This document shows, in pieces, positions 14,841 through 23,249 of a stretch of DNA of 34,858 nucleotides. The DNA is taken from contig CAJFFY010000027.1 of the NCBI GenBank assembly GCA_904374465.1, positions 1 through 34,858 of the forward strand, given 5' to 3'. The notes under the pieces were generated by a model. That model was not told the DNA's origin. It saw only the letters and a program-made list of their open reading frames with translations, and made no database searches. How positions within the stretch are numbered: position 1 is the first letter of the stretch; each line of letters begins with the position of its first letter. Both the position numbers and the translations under genes were made by a program. This DNA comes from an uncultured Subdoligranulum sp. (GTDB lineage Bacteria > Bacillota > Clostridia > Oscillospirales > Ruminococcaceae).

Positions 14841-17486
14841 ATGAAACCGCTATATTCCCAATCCATCGACGAAGTTCTGCAGCAACTGCAAACCACGGCA
14901 AGCGGTCTTACTGACCAACAGGCTGCGGAGCGATTGCGGCAGTATGGTCCCAACCGTCTGGCGGGAGCTGCCAAACCCACGCTGCTGCAGCGGTTTGTGG
15001 CTCAACTCCGGGATCCCATGCTGCTCATCCTGCTGGTGGCAGCCGCCGTTTCGGGACTCACCAATTACCTGGCCGGGGAATCGTTTGCCGAGGCCATCAT
15101 CATTCTGGTGGTGGTGCTGCTCAACGCAGGGCTGGGCGTGTTCCAGGAAAGCAAGGCCGAGGCCGCCATTGAGGCACTTCAGACCATGACAGCTGCCACC
15201 TGCAAGGTGATACGGTCAGGAAAGCAGCTTACCCTGCACAGCGATGAACTGGTTCCCGGGGATGTGATCGTACTGGAAGCGGGGGACAGTGTGCCTGCGG
15301 ACGGTCGCCTGCTGGAAAGCGCCAGCCTGAAAATCGAGGAAGCGGCCCTGACCGGGGAGAGTGTCCCGGCCGGAAAGATGGCCGCTGCGCTGGGACTGAC
15401 CCCCGATCGGAGGGAGGTTCCGCTGGGGGACCGCAAAAACATGTGTTATATGGGCTCTGCCGTGGTGTATGGCCGGGGCAAGGCCGTGGTGACTGCCACC
15501 GGCATGCAGACCGAGATGGGCAAGATCGCCGGGGCGCTGGCCGGCACCGAGGATGAGCAGACGCCTCTGCAACGTCGGTTGGAGGAGCTTGGCCGGACGC
15601 TTTCCAAGCTGGTGCTGGGAATTTGTGTATTCATCTTTGTGTTTGACCTGGCGATGGCCGGCTCCTTTACGCTGCAAAACGTACTTTCCACCTTTATGGT
15701 GGCGGTTTCGCTGGCGGTGGCGGCCATCCCGGAGGGACTGGCCACGGTGGTCACGGTGGTACTTTCCATCGGGGTGACCAACATGAGCAAACGGCAGGCG
15801 GTGATCCGGCGACTGACGGCCGTGGAAACCCTGGGTTGCACCCAGGTTATCTGTACCGACAAGACCGGTACCCTGACCCAGAACCGGATGACAGTGGTGG
15901 AACACCAGGGAGATACCGCTGCCCTGGCCACCGCCATGGCGCTGTGCAACGACGCACACCTGAACAGCGACGGACGGGCGGAGGGAGAACCCACCGAGGC
16001 AGCGCTGGTGGCTTTTGCCGCGGCTCAGGGGTTGCCCAAAGGGCAGCTGGAGGCGGAGCGGCCGCGGGTGGATGAACTGCCCTTTGACTCCGGCCGCAAG
16101 ATGATGTCCACCCTGCACCGGGTGAATGACGGTTTCATCCAATACACCAAGGGCGCCCCCGATGTGATACTGCAGCGCTGTACCAGTTACCGGGAGAATG
16201 GGACAGTGCACCCCCTGACCGAAGCCAAACGGGCGGATTTGCTGGCGCAGAACAAGGCCATGGCGGACCGGGCACTGCGGGTGCTGGCGGCAGCCGAACG
16301 AAGATGGACCCAGCCGCCGACCAGCCATGATTCCGCCGATTGGGAGCGGGATCTGTGTTATCTGGGCCTGACCGGCATGATGGACCCGGTCCGGCCCGAA
16401 GTGCAGGCGGCCATCGCCCAGTGCCGGCAGGCAGGCATCCGCCCGGTGATGATCACCGGCGACCACAAAGACACTGCCGTGGCCATTGCCCGGCAATTGC
16501 AGATCATCGACGACCCCTCCCAGGCGCTGACCGGGGCGGAACTGGATGGCATGTCGGATGAGGAACTGGCACGCAAGGTGCAGCAGTACGGCGTCTACGC
16601 CCGGGTACAGCCCGAGCACAAGACCCGCATTGTGGCGGCCTGGCGGCAGCAGGGCGCCGTCACGGCCATGTCGGGGGACGGCGTCAACGATGCGCCTTCC
16701 CTGAAAATGGCGGATATCGGCATCGGTATGGGTGTTACCGGCACCGACGTGACCAAGAATGTGGCCGACATGGTGCTGGCAGACGACAACTTTGCCACCA
16801 TTGTGGCGGCGGTGGAGGAAGGCCGCCGCATCTACGATAACATCCGGAAATCCATCCAGTTCCTGCTGGCTTCCAACATGAGCGAAGTGCTGGGAGTCTT
16901 TGTGGCCACGCTGTTGGGTTTCACACTGCTCAACCCTGTGCATCTTCTCTTCATCAATCTCATCACCGACTGTTTCCCGGCGCTGGCGCTGGGCATGGAA
17001 AAGGGCGAACCGGATACGATGCAGCGCCCGCCCCGCCGTACCACCGACGGCATCTTTGCCGGGGGATTGGGGCTGGATATTGCCTGGCAGGGAATGCTGA
17101 TTGCTGCCATCACCTTGGTCTCTTATATTTTGGGACACTGCATGGAGGTGGGATTTTTTGAAATGCCCCGGGGTGTCAGTCCCGACGGGATGACCATGGC
17201 ATTTTTGACCATGAGCTTCTGCGAAGTGTGTCACAGTTTCAATATGCGAAGTCAGCGTAAGAGCTTGTTCTCTCTGCACAGCCACAATCCGGTACTGTGG
17301 GGCGCCATGGCGGGCAGTCTGGTGCTGACTACGGCGGTGCTGGAAATTCCGCCGCTGGCTGCCATGTTTGGCTTTACGCCGGTATCCCTGCCGGAATATC
17401 TGGTGGCACTGGCTCTGGCTTTGCTCATCCTGCCCATTGTGGAACTGGTCAAATGGTTCCAGCGCCGCCACGCCCGTACTGCGTGA
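14841..17486 (+). CDS. P2A-type cation-transporting ATPase, probable Mn2+/Ca2+ exporter
   Basis: An 881-residue P-type pump of the SERCA/PMR1 branch. An N-terminal cation-ATPase domain begins at residue 1 (YSQSIDEVLQQLQT). The actuator motif TGES is at 171-174, the transmembrane-4 ion motif PEGL at 297-300, the phosphorylated D340 in DKTGTLTQNRMT, and the hinge motif SGDGVNDAPS at 611-620. Transmembrane helix 6 carries NLITDCFPALALG with the ion-coordinating Asn and Asp. All catalytic residues are intact, in contrast to the pseudo-ATPase upstream. It starts at an ATG after GGAAGGAGGG, 24 bases past the riboswitch terminator. The manganese-type riboswitch points to Mn2+ export, as for the Lactococcus YoaB pump; by sequence alone Ca2+ would be equally likely. 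Confidence 0.92.
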   Translation: MKPLYSQSIDEVLQQLQTTASGLTDQQAAERLRQYGPNRLAGAAKPTLLQRFVAQLRDPMLLILLVAAAVSGLTNYLAGESFAEAIIILVVVLLNAGLGVFQESKAEAAIEALQTMTAATCKVIRSGKQLTLHSDELVPGDVIVLEAGDSVPADGRLLESASLKIEEAALTGESVPAGKMAAALGLTPDRREVPLGDRKNMCYMGSAVVYGRGKAVVTATGMQTEMGKIAGALAGTEDEQTPLQRRLEELGRTLSKLVLGICVFIFVFDLAMAGSFTLQNVLSTFMVAVSLAVAAIPEGLATVVTVVLSIGVTNMSKRQAVIRRLTAVETLGCTQVICTDKTGTLTQNRMTVVEHQGDTAALATAMALCNDAHLNSDGRAEGEPTEAALVAFAAAQGLPKGQLEAERPRVDELPFDSGRKMMSTLHRVNDGFIQYTKGAPDVILQRCTSYRENGTVHPLTEAKRADLLAQNKAMADRALRVLAAAERRWTQPPTSHDSADWERDLCYLGLTGMMDPVRPEVQAAIAQCRQAGIRPVMITGDHKDTAVAIARQLQIIDDPSQALTGAELDGMSDEELARKVQQYGVYARVQPEHKTRIVAAWRQQGAVTAMSGDGVNDAPSLKMADIGIGMGVTGTDVTKNVADMVLADDNFATIVAAVEEGRRIYDNIRKSIQFLLASNMSEVLGVFVATLLGFTLLNPVHLLFINLITDCFPALALGMEKGEPDTMQRPPRRTTDGIFAGGLGLDIAWQGMLIAAITLVSYILGHCMEVGFFEMPRGVSPDGMTMAFLTMSFCEVCHSFNMRSQRKSLFSLHSHNPVLWGAMAGSLVLTTAVLEIPPLAAMFGFTPVSLPEYLVALALALLILPIVELVKWFQRRHARTA

Positions 17487-17492
17487 CAAGAT

Positions 17493-17529
17493 AAAAAGAG
17501 GCGTCCCCAGGCGGGGACGCCTCTTTTTT
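17493..17529. terminator. Bidirectional terminator between the cation ATPase and lrgB
   Basis: A stem with arms around GAGGCGTCCCC (17498-17508) and GGGGACGCCTC (17513-17523), with an A-run on the left and a T-run on the right. It can stop both convergent transcripts. Confidence 0.9.
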
Positions 17530-17538
17530 CAAACAAGG

Positions 17539-18231
17539 TTACAGCAGGGTGGCTGCCACCGGAGCCAGAACGGCCGTCAGTACACCGGCCACCGCAATGG
17601 CCAGACCACTGATGGCGCCTTCCACCTCGCCCATTTCCAGCGCCTTGCTGGTACCCACCGCGTGGGCCGAAGTGCCCAGCGCCAGACCTTTGGCGATGGG
17701 GTCGGTGATGTGGCAAACTTTGCAGACCGTCTCGGCCAACAGGCTGCCGGCAATGCCGGTCAGAATGATGACGGCGCCGGCCAGGGCGGCGGTACCGCCC
17801 AGCGTTTCGGCAATGCCCATGCCAATGGCGGTGGTTACCGACTTGGGCAGCAGCGTCACGGCGTTGGCGTATTCCATTTTGAGCAGGTGAGCCATAATTA
17901 GGACGCTGCCCAGGCTGGTGATGACGCCGGCCAGAATGGCGGCCAGGATAGCGCCCACATTTTTCTCCAGCAAATCCCATTTTTCATACAGGGGAATGGC
18001 CAGGCTGACGGTGGCAGGCCCCAGCAGCCAGTTCACCGGTGCCGCGCTGGTGCTGTAGTCGGTATAGGGAATTGCAAAACAGCGCAGAAACACAATCATG
18101 AAGATGCTGCCCATCAGCAGCGGGTTGAAGATGGCCAGTTTGGTCTTTCGGTTGATCAGGACTCCCAGGGCGTAGGCGGCCAGCGTGGCAAATACGCCCC
18201 AGCTGCCGCAGTTCTGTAAAAATTCACTCAT
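17539..18231 (-). CDS. lrgB: LrgB/CidB family membrane protein
   Basis: A 230-residue protein with about six to seven hydrophobic helices. The LrgB family works with LrgA/CidA and has been linked to control of murein hydrolase activity and, more recently, to small-molecule (pyruvate) transport. Recognisable segments are FNPLLMGSIFMIVFL, WLLGPATVSLAIPLYE, LLPKSVTTAIGMGIAE and GTSAHAVGTSKALEMGEVEGAISGLA. The ATG at 18231 has GGGAGGT upstream; a longer frame to 18273 has none. Its start lies inside the last codons of lrgA (8-base overlap), so the two are translated together. Which function applies here cannot be told. Confidence 0.9.
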   Translation of the reverse strand: MSEFLQNCGSWGVFATLAAYALGVLINRKTKLAIFNPLLMGSIFMIVFLRCFAIPYTDYSTSAAPVNWLLGPATVSLAIPLYEKWDLLEKNVGAILAAILAGVITSLGSVLIMAHLLKMEYANAVTLLPKSVTTAIGMGIAETLGGTAALAGAVIILTGIAGSLLAETVCKVCHITDPIAKGLALGTSAHAVGTSKALEMGEVEGAISGLAIAVAGVLTAVLAPVAATLL

Positions 18232-18586
18232 GGTGCGGTACCTCCCGTCCGGCAGTGCAGCGCTGGGCCACACAACCCGTCACAGCCATCACCAGGGCGG
18301 TGATGGGAATAATGGCAATGACCACCGACACAAATACCTGGGCCAACTGGCTGCCCAGTTCCATTACGCCGCTGGCCGCCGGCACGAACAACAACGGGAA
18401 AATGCCGGTCAGGAACAGCCCGGCCTCCCGCACCTGGTCCAGCCGCAGCCATCCCAGCCGCAGTGCAGCTACCATCAGCAGCAGACCGTAGACGCTGGCC
18501 GGAATGGGCAGCGGCAGGACGGTCGCCAATACCTCACCCAGCAGGCTGAAGCCTACAATACGGGCGAATTGAAACACGAACTTCAT
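18224..18586 (-). CDS. lrgA: LrgA/CidA family holin-like protein
   Basis: A 120-residue protein with four predicted membrane helices and the family segments LPLPIPASVYGLLLMVAALRLGWL and FPLLFVPAASGVME. Its size and gene order (lrgA before lrgB) are standard. It starts at an ATG after AGAGGGA and overlaps lrgB at its 3' end. The window also encodes two murein-acting proteins without signal peptides at 751-4084; a functional link to these is only a thought. Confidence 0.9.
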   Translation of the reverse strand: MKFVFQFARIVGFSLLGEVLATVLPLPIPASVYGLLLMVAALRLGWLRLDQVREAGLFLTGIFPLLFVPAASGVMELGSQLAQVFVSVVIAIIPITALVMAVTGCVAQRCTAGREVPHHE

Positions 18587-18621
18587 ACGCTTATCCCTCT
18601 TCTATGTCAGAATGCGGCACT

Positions 18622-18650
18622 ATCATACCACTTTCCGGCAGATTATACAA
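18622..18650 (-). promoter_or_regulatory. Promoter of lrgAB
   Basis: Minus strand: TTGTAT (18645-18650), 17-base spacer, TATGAT (18622-18627) with an extended -10 TGG before it. It is divergent to the promoter at 18686-18714. Confidence 0.65.
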
Positions 18651-18685
18651 TTCCTAAATTGAAATTTTGTGAAAAAATACCACGC

Positions 18686-18714
18686 TTGTATTTTGCGGCA
18701 GAGTGTGGTATACT
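18686..18714 (+). promoter_or_regulatory. Promoter of the small acidic protein gene
   Basis: TTGTAT (18686-18691), 17-base spacer, TATACT (18709-18714), with an extended -10 TGG. It lies about 40 bases before the ATG at 18756. Confidence 0.75.
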
Positions 18715-18755
18715 AACCCAAAACCGTACAAGGGAATGCGAAAAGAGGTTTTGAC

Positions 18756-19145
18756 ATGTCTTTGCTGAAGAAACTGGCCGGATTGGCCGTGGGTGCCGCT
18801 GCTGTGGGCGCTGCTGTGTATGTGCTGCAAAAGCGCGAACACGGCGAGGAATACGAGCATATTGTGGGCCCGGAGGACGAGGTTGAAACCGACGCCGCCG
18901 AGCCCGAAGACGATGCGTCTGCCGAGGCTGAACAGGCCCCTGCTGCTGCGTCCGAAACCGATGCCGTATATCAGCCGCCCGTGGCCGCACACCCTGTGCA
19001 GGCCGGTGACGATACCCCCAATGCCAACCCGGTGGAACTGGGTGCGGTGGAGGTGCCCAAAACTTCGGACGGTAAGTACGATGCCACCAAAATCGCGGAC
19101 CCCGCCGATTTTGGGGATTGGGACGAACAGGGCTGCAAGGGTTGA
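18756..19145 (+). CDS. Small membrane-anchored acidic protein of unknown function
   Basis: A 129-residue protein. Residues 1-25 (MSLLKKLAGLAVGAAAVGAA...) are two lysines followed by a hydrophobic helix, an uncleaved anchor or signal sequence. Residues 30-75 are strongly acidic and low-complexity (runs of Glu, Asp and Ala). Residues 75-129 are hydrophilic, ending in DPADFGDWDEQGCKG. I recognise no family. It has its own promoter and terminator, so it is a separate transcription unit, and its codon use resembles its neighbours. Orientation in the membrane is not clear; the positive N-terminus suggests that the acidic part is outside if the helix acts as an uncleaved signal anchor inserted N-in. 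Confidence 0.75.
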   Translation: MSLLKKLAGLAVGAAAVGAAVYVLQKREHGEEYEHIVGPEDEVETDAAEPEDDASAEAEQAPAAASETDAVYQPPVAAHPVQAGDDTPNANPVELGAVEVPKTSDGKYDATKIADPADFGDWDEQGCKG

Positions 19146-19158
19146 TAACCAAACGCGT

Positions 19159-19195
19159 AAGGCGCATCTTTGTCTAGGCAAAGGTGCGCCTTTTT
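19159..19195 (+). terminator. Terminator after the small acidic protein gene
   Basis: AAGGCGCATCTTTG pairs with CAAAGGTGCGCCTT (one G-T pair) around a six-base loop, followed by T residues. Confidence 0.88.
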
Positions 19196-19218
19196 GGTTT
19201 TATCGCCAGAAAATGCGC

Positions 19219-19247
19219 TTTACAACTTTACTGCGCTAAAGTATAAT
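19219..19247 (+). promoter_or_regulatory. Promoter of the histidine operon
   Basis: TTTACA (19219-19224), 17-base spacer, perfect TATAAT (19242-19247). The predicted leader before the ATG at 19280 is only about 26 bases, too short for a T-box or a histidine leader peptide with attenuator, so regulation must act at initiation or on enzyme activity. Confidence 0.82.
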
Positions 19248-19279
19248 AGAATCTATATTTGTGAGAGGCAGGGAATTGT

Positions 19280-20851
19280 ATGGAAATCCAGCTGGAAAAT
19301 TTTACCCCCGCAGAGCAGGCAACGTTTCGCTTGCGGGCTCTGTATGAGCAGGCAGGCTATCGCAAATACCGCTGCTCCCGGTTTGAGGAATATGCCCTTT
19401 ACCAGGAATATCGCCGCTTTTTGTCGGATGCCCAGGTGGTTACCTTCACCGATCTGGACGGCAAGCTGCGGGCCATCAAACCGGACGTGACCCTCTCCAT
19501 TGCCAAGACGGCCCAGCCCGCCCCCGGGGAGTGCAAACGCTTTTATTATAATGAGGAAGTCTGTCGTCCCAGCCGGGAAAGTCACACCTTCCAGACCATC
19601 CGCCAGATGGGCCTGGAATGCATGGGTGCCGTGGATGCCGCCGCCCAGGCCGAGGTAGTTCTTCTGGCCTTGCAAAGCCTGGCCGCGCTGGAAGTGCCCA
19701 CCGTGCTGGAGGTCAGCCACATGGGGTTTGTGACCGGCCTGCTGGACGCCCTGCAGGTGCCGGAGTCCGCCCGGGGACGGTTGCTGGAACTGCTCAACCA
19801 GAAAAATGCCCACGAGCTGCACGCGGCGGCCTTGGCCGAAGGGCTGGACGAGGAAGCGGCCCAATCCCTGTGCACCCTGCTGACGTTGCACGGCCCGCTG
19901 GGGGCTACCCTGGCGGCTGCCCGGTCGCTTTGTCGCAGCGATGCTCAGCGCGCGGCGCTGGAAGAGCTGCAGGCCCTGCAGAACCGGCTGGGCGAACCGG
20001 GACGGGGCACCCAGCTGGACCTGAGCATGGCCAATGAGATGGAGTATTACAACGGTCTGGTCTTTACCGGCTATGTGGCCGGGGTTCCCAGGGCAGTGCT
20101 CAAGGGCGGCCGGTATGACTACCTGATGCAGCGGTTTACCCCCGGGGCCAATGCCATTGGATTTGCCATCTATCTGGATGAACTGGAACGGCTGAATCCC
20201 GAGGTTCAGGACAGCGCCGCGTCGGCCTGGCTGAACATCGCTCTGCCCAAGGGACGACTGGGAGATAAGGCCTACAAACTGCTGGCCGAAGCGGGTTACC
20301 GCGCCAACGAGGACTACAACGACACCCGGAAACTGGTGGTGGAAAACCCCGAGGCCGGGGTGCGGTACTTCCTGGTCAAGCCCAGCGACGTGGCCATCTA
20401 TGTGGAGCACGGTGCAGCGGATATCGGCATTGTGGGCAAGGACATTCTGACCGAATCCGATGCCGATGTCTACGAGCTGTTGGATACCGGCATGGGCAAA
20501 TGCCGTATGTGCGTGGCGGGACCCAAGAACTTTGTGGATGACGAAAGCCGTGCCTTGCGGGTGGCCACCAAGTTTGTGAACATTGCCCGGGATCACTACG
20601 AGCGCCGCGGCCGGGATATCGATATCATCAAACTCAATGGCTCCATCGAGCTGGCGCCCATTCTGGGCTTGTCCGATGTGATCGTGGATATTGTGGAGAC
20701 CGGCACCACCCTGCGGGAGAACAACCTGGCTGTCATTGAGGAGTTCATGCCCATTTCGGCCCGGTTCATCGCCAACAAGGCCAGCTACAAGTTCAAATAC
20801 CAGCAGATGAGCACGCTGCTCAATAAAATGAAGGAGGCCCTTGCCCAATGA
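19280..20851 (+). CDS. hisZG: Fused ATP phosphoribosyltransferase: HisZ regulatory part + HisG catalytic part
   Basis: A 523-residue fusion that performs the first step of histidine synthesis (ATP + PRPP to phosphoribosyl-ATP). Residues 1-312 are HisZ, a histidyl-tRNA-synthetase-like regulatory subunit: FRLRALYEQAGYRKYRCSRFEEYALY, LRAIKPDVTLSIAK, and LKGGRYDYLMQRF. Residues 317-523 are short-form HisG: LNIALPKGRLGDKAYKLL, GAADIGIVGKDIL, and the PRPP-binding motif DVIVDIVETGTTLRENN. Short HisG enzymes need HisZ for activity and feedback, so fusing both in one chain makes sense. The junction is a short linker (about 306-316, NPEVQDSAASA). There is no internal ribosome site or stop. The 3' end overlaps hisD by four bases (ATGA). 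HisZ and HisG are usually separate genes; the fusion is the notable point. Confidence 0.93.
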   Translation: MEIQLENFTPAEQATFRLRALYEQAGYRKYRCSRFEEYALYQEYRRFLSDAQVVTFTDLDGKLRAIKPDVTLSIAKTAQPAPGECKRFYYNEEVCRPSRESHTFQTIRQMGLECMGAVDAAAQAEVVLLALQSLAALEVPTVLEVSHMGFVTGLLDALQVPESARGRLLELLNQKNAHELHAAALAEGLDEEAAQSLCTLLTLHGPLGATLAAARSLCRSDAQRAALEELQALQNRLGEPGRGTQLDLSMANEMEYYNGLVFTGYVAGVPRAVLKGGRYDYLMQRFTPGANAIGFAIYLDELERLNPEVQDSAASAWLNIALPKGRLGDKAYKLLAEAGYRANEDYNDTRKLVVENPEAGVRYFLVKPSDVAIYVEHGAADIGIVGKDILTESDADVYELLDTGMGKCRMCVAGPKNFVDDESRALRVATKFVNIARDHYERRGRDIDIIKLNGSIELAPILGLSDVIVDIVETGTTLRENNLAVIEEFMPISARFIANKASYKFKYQQMSTLLNKMKEALAQ

Positions 20852-22158
20852 TTCGCCTGTATGATTTTGATGAAGTCAAGCCCGAGGAGATTCTGAACCG
20901 GGATATCCGCGCCGAGGCCGATGTGGAGGCTACGGTGGATGCCATCATTGCCGATGTGCGTGCCAGGGGCGATGCGGCCCTCATTGACTATGCGGCCAAA
21001 TTTGACCATGCCGAGCTGACCTCGGTGCAGGTCACCCAGCAGGAGATTGACGAGGCCTTTGCGGAGCTGGAAGCCGAAGACCCCGAATTTATCACCACCC
21101 TGAAGATGGCGGCGGAAAACATCCGCCACTTCCATGAACAGCAGATCCACAAAAACTTTGTCCTTACCGACAAACCCGGTGTGGTGCTGGGCCAGAAATA
21201 CACCCCCATCCAGCGGGCCGGTGTCTATGTGCCGGGTGGTACGGCGGCTTACCCCTCCACCGTGTTGATGGATGTGATTCCCGCCAAGGTGGCCGGCGTC
21301 AGGCAGATTGTCATGACCACCCCGGCGGGGCCCGGCGGCAAGGTGAATGCCGGCATTCTGGCGGCGGCGGTCATCGCGGGCATCGACAAGATCTTCAAGA
21401 CCGGCGGCGCCCAGGCCGTGGCGGCCCTGGCCTACGGCACCGAGAGCGTGCCTGCGGTGGATAAGATCGTCGGTCCCGGAAACATCTATGTGGCCACCGC
21501 CAAGCGGAAAGTCTTCGGCAAGGTGGGTATTGATATGATCGCCGGCCCGTCGGAGATTCTGGTGCTGGCGGACGGCGGCTGCAACCCCGCCTGGGTGGCG
21601 GCCGACCTGCTCAGCCAGGCCGAGCACGACAAGTTGGCGACCCCGGTGTTGGTCACCGACAGCTGGGACCTGGCCAGGGCGGTCCAGGCGGAACTGGAGG
21701 TACAGATCCCTCAACTGCCCCGCGCCGCCATTGCCCGGGCCAGTGTGGATACCAACGGCAAGATCATCGTCACCGACGATATGAACAAGGCCATCGAGGC
21801 GGTGAACATCATCGCCCCCGAACATCTGGAAATCTGTGTGGATGATCCCTTTGCGGTGCTCAACCGGGTGGAGAACGCCGGTAGCATCTTCCTGGGCAAG
21901 AACGTGCCGGAAGCCCTGGGCGACTACTTTGCCGGGCCCAACCACACGCTGCCCACCAGCGGCACCGCCCGGTTCAGCAGCCCCCTGGGGGTGGATGATT
22001 TCGTCAAGAAATCCAGCTTTATCTACTACACCCGGGAAGCCCTGGGGCAGGTGGAACAGCGCATCGCCAATTTTGCCGAGCACGAGGGTCTGCATGCCCA
22101 TGCCAAGAGCGTGACCATCCGCTTTGAGGACGAAGAGGCAGGGGGGCAGCGGGGATGA
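20848..22158 (+). CDS. hisD: Histidinol dehydrogenase
   Basis: A 436-residue zinc enzyme that oxidises histidinol to histidine in two NAD+-dependent steps, the last reactions of the pathway. Family motifs are present: AGVYVPGGTAAYPSTVLM, VGPGNIYVATAKRKVFG, DMIAGPSEILVLAD, DLLSQAEHD with zinc-site Gln and His, NIIAPEHLEI with the catalytic Glu-His, and GPNHTLPTSGTARFSSPLG. Full length. The start ATG overlaps the hisZG stop (ATGA) and its stop overlaps the hisC start in the same manner, pointing to translational coupling. Confidence 0.96.
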   Translation: MIRLYDFDEVKPEEILNRDIRAEADVEATVDAIIADVRARGDAALIDYAAKFDHAELTSVQVTQQEIDEAFAELEAEDPEFITTLKMAAENIRHFHEQQIHKNFVLTDKPGVVLGQKYTPIQRAGVYVPGGTAAYPSTVLMDVIPAKVAGVRQIVMTTPAGPGGKVNAGILAAAVIAGIDKIFKTGGAQAVAALAYGTESVPAVDKIVGPGNIYVATAKRKVFGKVGIDMIAGPSEILVLADGGCNPAWVAADLLSQAEHDKLATPVLVTDSWDLARAVQAELEVQIPQLPRAAIARASVDTNGKIIVTDDMNKAIEAVNIIAPEHLEICVDDPFAVLNRVENAGSIFLGKNVPEALGDYFAGPNHTLPTSGTARFSSPLGVDDFVKKSSFIYYTREALGQVEQRIANFAEHEGLHAHAKSVTIRFEDEEAGGQRG

Positions 22159-23225
22159 GCCGGTATTTTACCAAGACGCTGGCCGCCCTGGAACCCTACA
22201 CCCCCGGCGAACAGCTGAAAATCGAAAACCTTGTCAAGCTCAATGCCAACGAAAACCCCTATCCGCCGGCCCCCGGGGTGGCAGCGGCGGTGGCGGCGGC
22301 GGTGCCGGGGCTGCGGCTCTATTCCGATCTGACCAACGCCGAACTGAACCGTGCCATTGCGGATCACTGGGGCGTGCAGCCGGAAAACGTTCTCTGCGGC
22401 AATGGCAGTGACGAAAACCTGCTGCTGGCCCTGCGGGCTTTCTGCGATGAGGAGACGCCGCTGGCCTTTGCCGATATCACCTACAGCTTTTATCCGGTGC
22501 TGTGCGACCTGTTACATATCCCGCAGCATGTCATTCCGCTGGAAGCGGATTTCACCCTGGATCTGACCCGGTATCACAGCCTGCATGAGACCATCGTCAT
22601 CGCCAACCCCAATGCTCCCACCAGCCTGCTGGCGCCGGTGGCGGCCATCGAGGAAGTGCTGCGCACCAACCCGGACAACATCGTCATTGTGGATGAAACC
22701 TATGTGGAATTTGCCCCGGAAGGATCCACCTGTCTGCCGCTGCTGGAAAAATACGACAATCTGGTCATCACCCATACCTTCTCCAAGACCCACAATCTGG
22801 CGGGGGCACGGCTGGGATTCTGCCTGGCACGGCCGGAACTGATTGCCGATATGAACCGGGTTAAGTTCAGCTACAGCCCCTACAATGTAAACTCGCTGAC
22901 TCAGGCGGCGGGCACAGCAGCCATCCGGGACGAAGCGTATTTCCGGGATGTGACCCAAAAGGTGCTGACCACCCGGGCCGATGCCACCCACAAGCTGCGG
23001 GAACGGGGCTTTACGGTGCTGGATTCCGCCACCAACTTTCTGTTTGTCACCACCGACCGGATGCCCTGCAAAGAGATTTTCGAACAACTGCGGGAACGGG
23101 GCATTCTGATCCGGTATTTCAGTGCGCCGCGCATTGACAACTGGCTGCGCATCACCATCGGCACGCCGGAGCAAATGCAGCGGTTCTTTACGGCACTGGA
23201 TGAGATCCTGCCGCCGCAAACCTGA
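22155..23225 (+). CDS. hisC: Histidinol-phosphate aminotransferase
   Basis: A 356-residue PLP-dependent class I/II aminotransferase that converts imidazole acetol phosphate to histidinol phosphate. KLNANENPYPPAP is the typical N-terminal substrate segment; NPNAPTS and DETYVEF are the usual motifs, and the PLP lysine is K211 in HTFSKTHNLAGARLGF. Its start overlaps the hisD stop (ATGA). Normal length and place in the operon. Confidence 0.95.
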   Translation: MSRYFTKTLAALEPYTPGEQLKIENLVKLNANENPYPPAPGVAAAVAAAVPGLRLYSDLTNAELNRAIADHWGVQPENVLCGNGSDENLLLALRAFCDEETPLAFADITYSFYPVLCDLLHIPQHVIPLEADFTLDLTRYHSLHETIVIANPNAPTSLLAPVAAIEEVLRTNPDNIVIVDETYVEFAPEGSTCLPLLEKYDNLVITHTFSKTHNLAGARLGFCLARPELIADMNRVKFSYSPYNVNSLTQAAGTAAIRDEAYFRDVTQKVLTTRADATHKLRERGFTVLDSATNFLFVTTDRMPCKEIFEQLRERGILIRYFSAPRIDNWLRITIGTPEQMQRFFTALDEILPPQT

Positions 23226-23249
23226 GGAATAACAAGAGGAGGGAAAGTC

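Noticed and set aside
15216..17489. Open frame of 757 codons on the minus strand
   Set aside because: It is antisense to the cation ATPase, whose motifs are unmistakable.
18622..18714. TACCAC/GTGGTA copies in the divergent lrgA promoter region as an operator
   Set aside because: Each copy is just the extended -10 sequence TGGTAT of the two promoters, so promoter function explains it.
19248..19279. T-box or histidine leader attenuator before the his operon
   Set aside because: The predicted leader is only about 26 bases, with no histidine codon run and no terminator.
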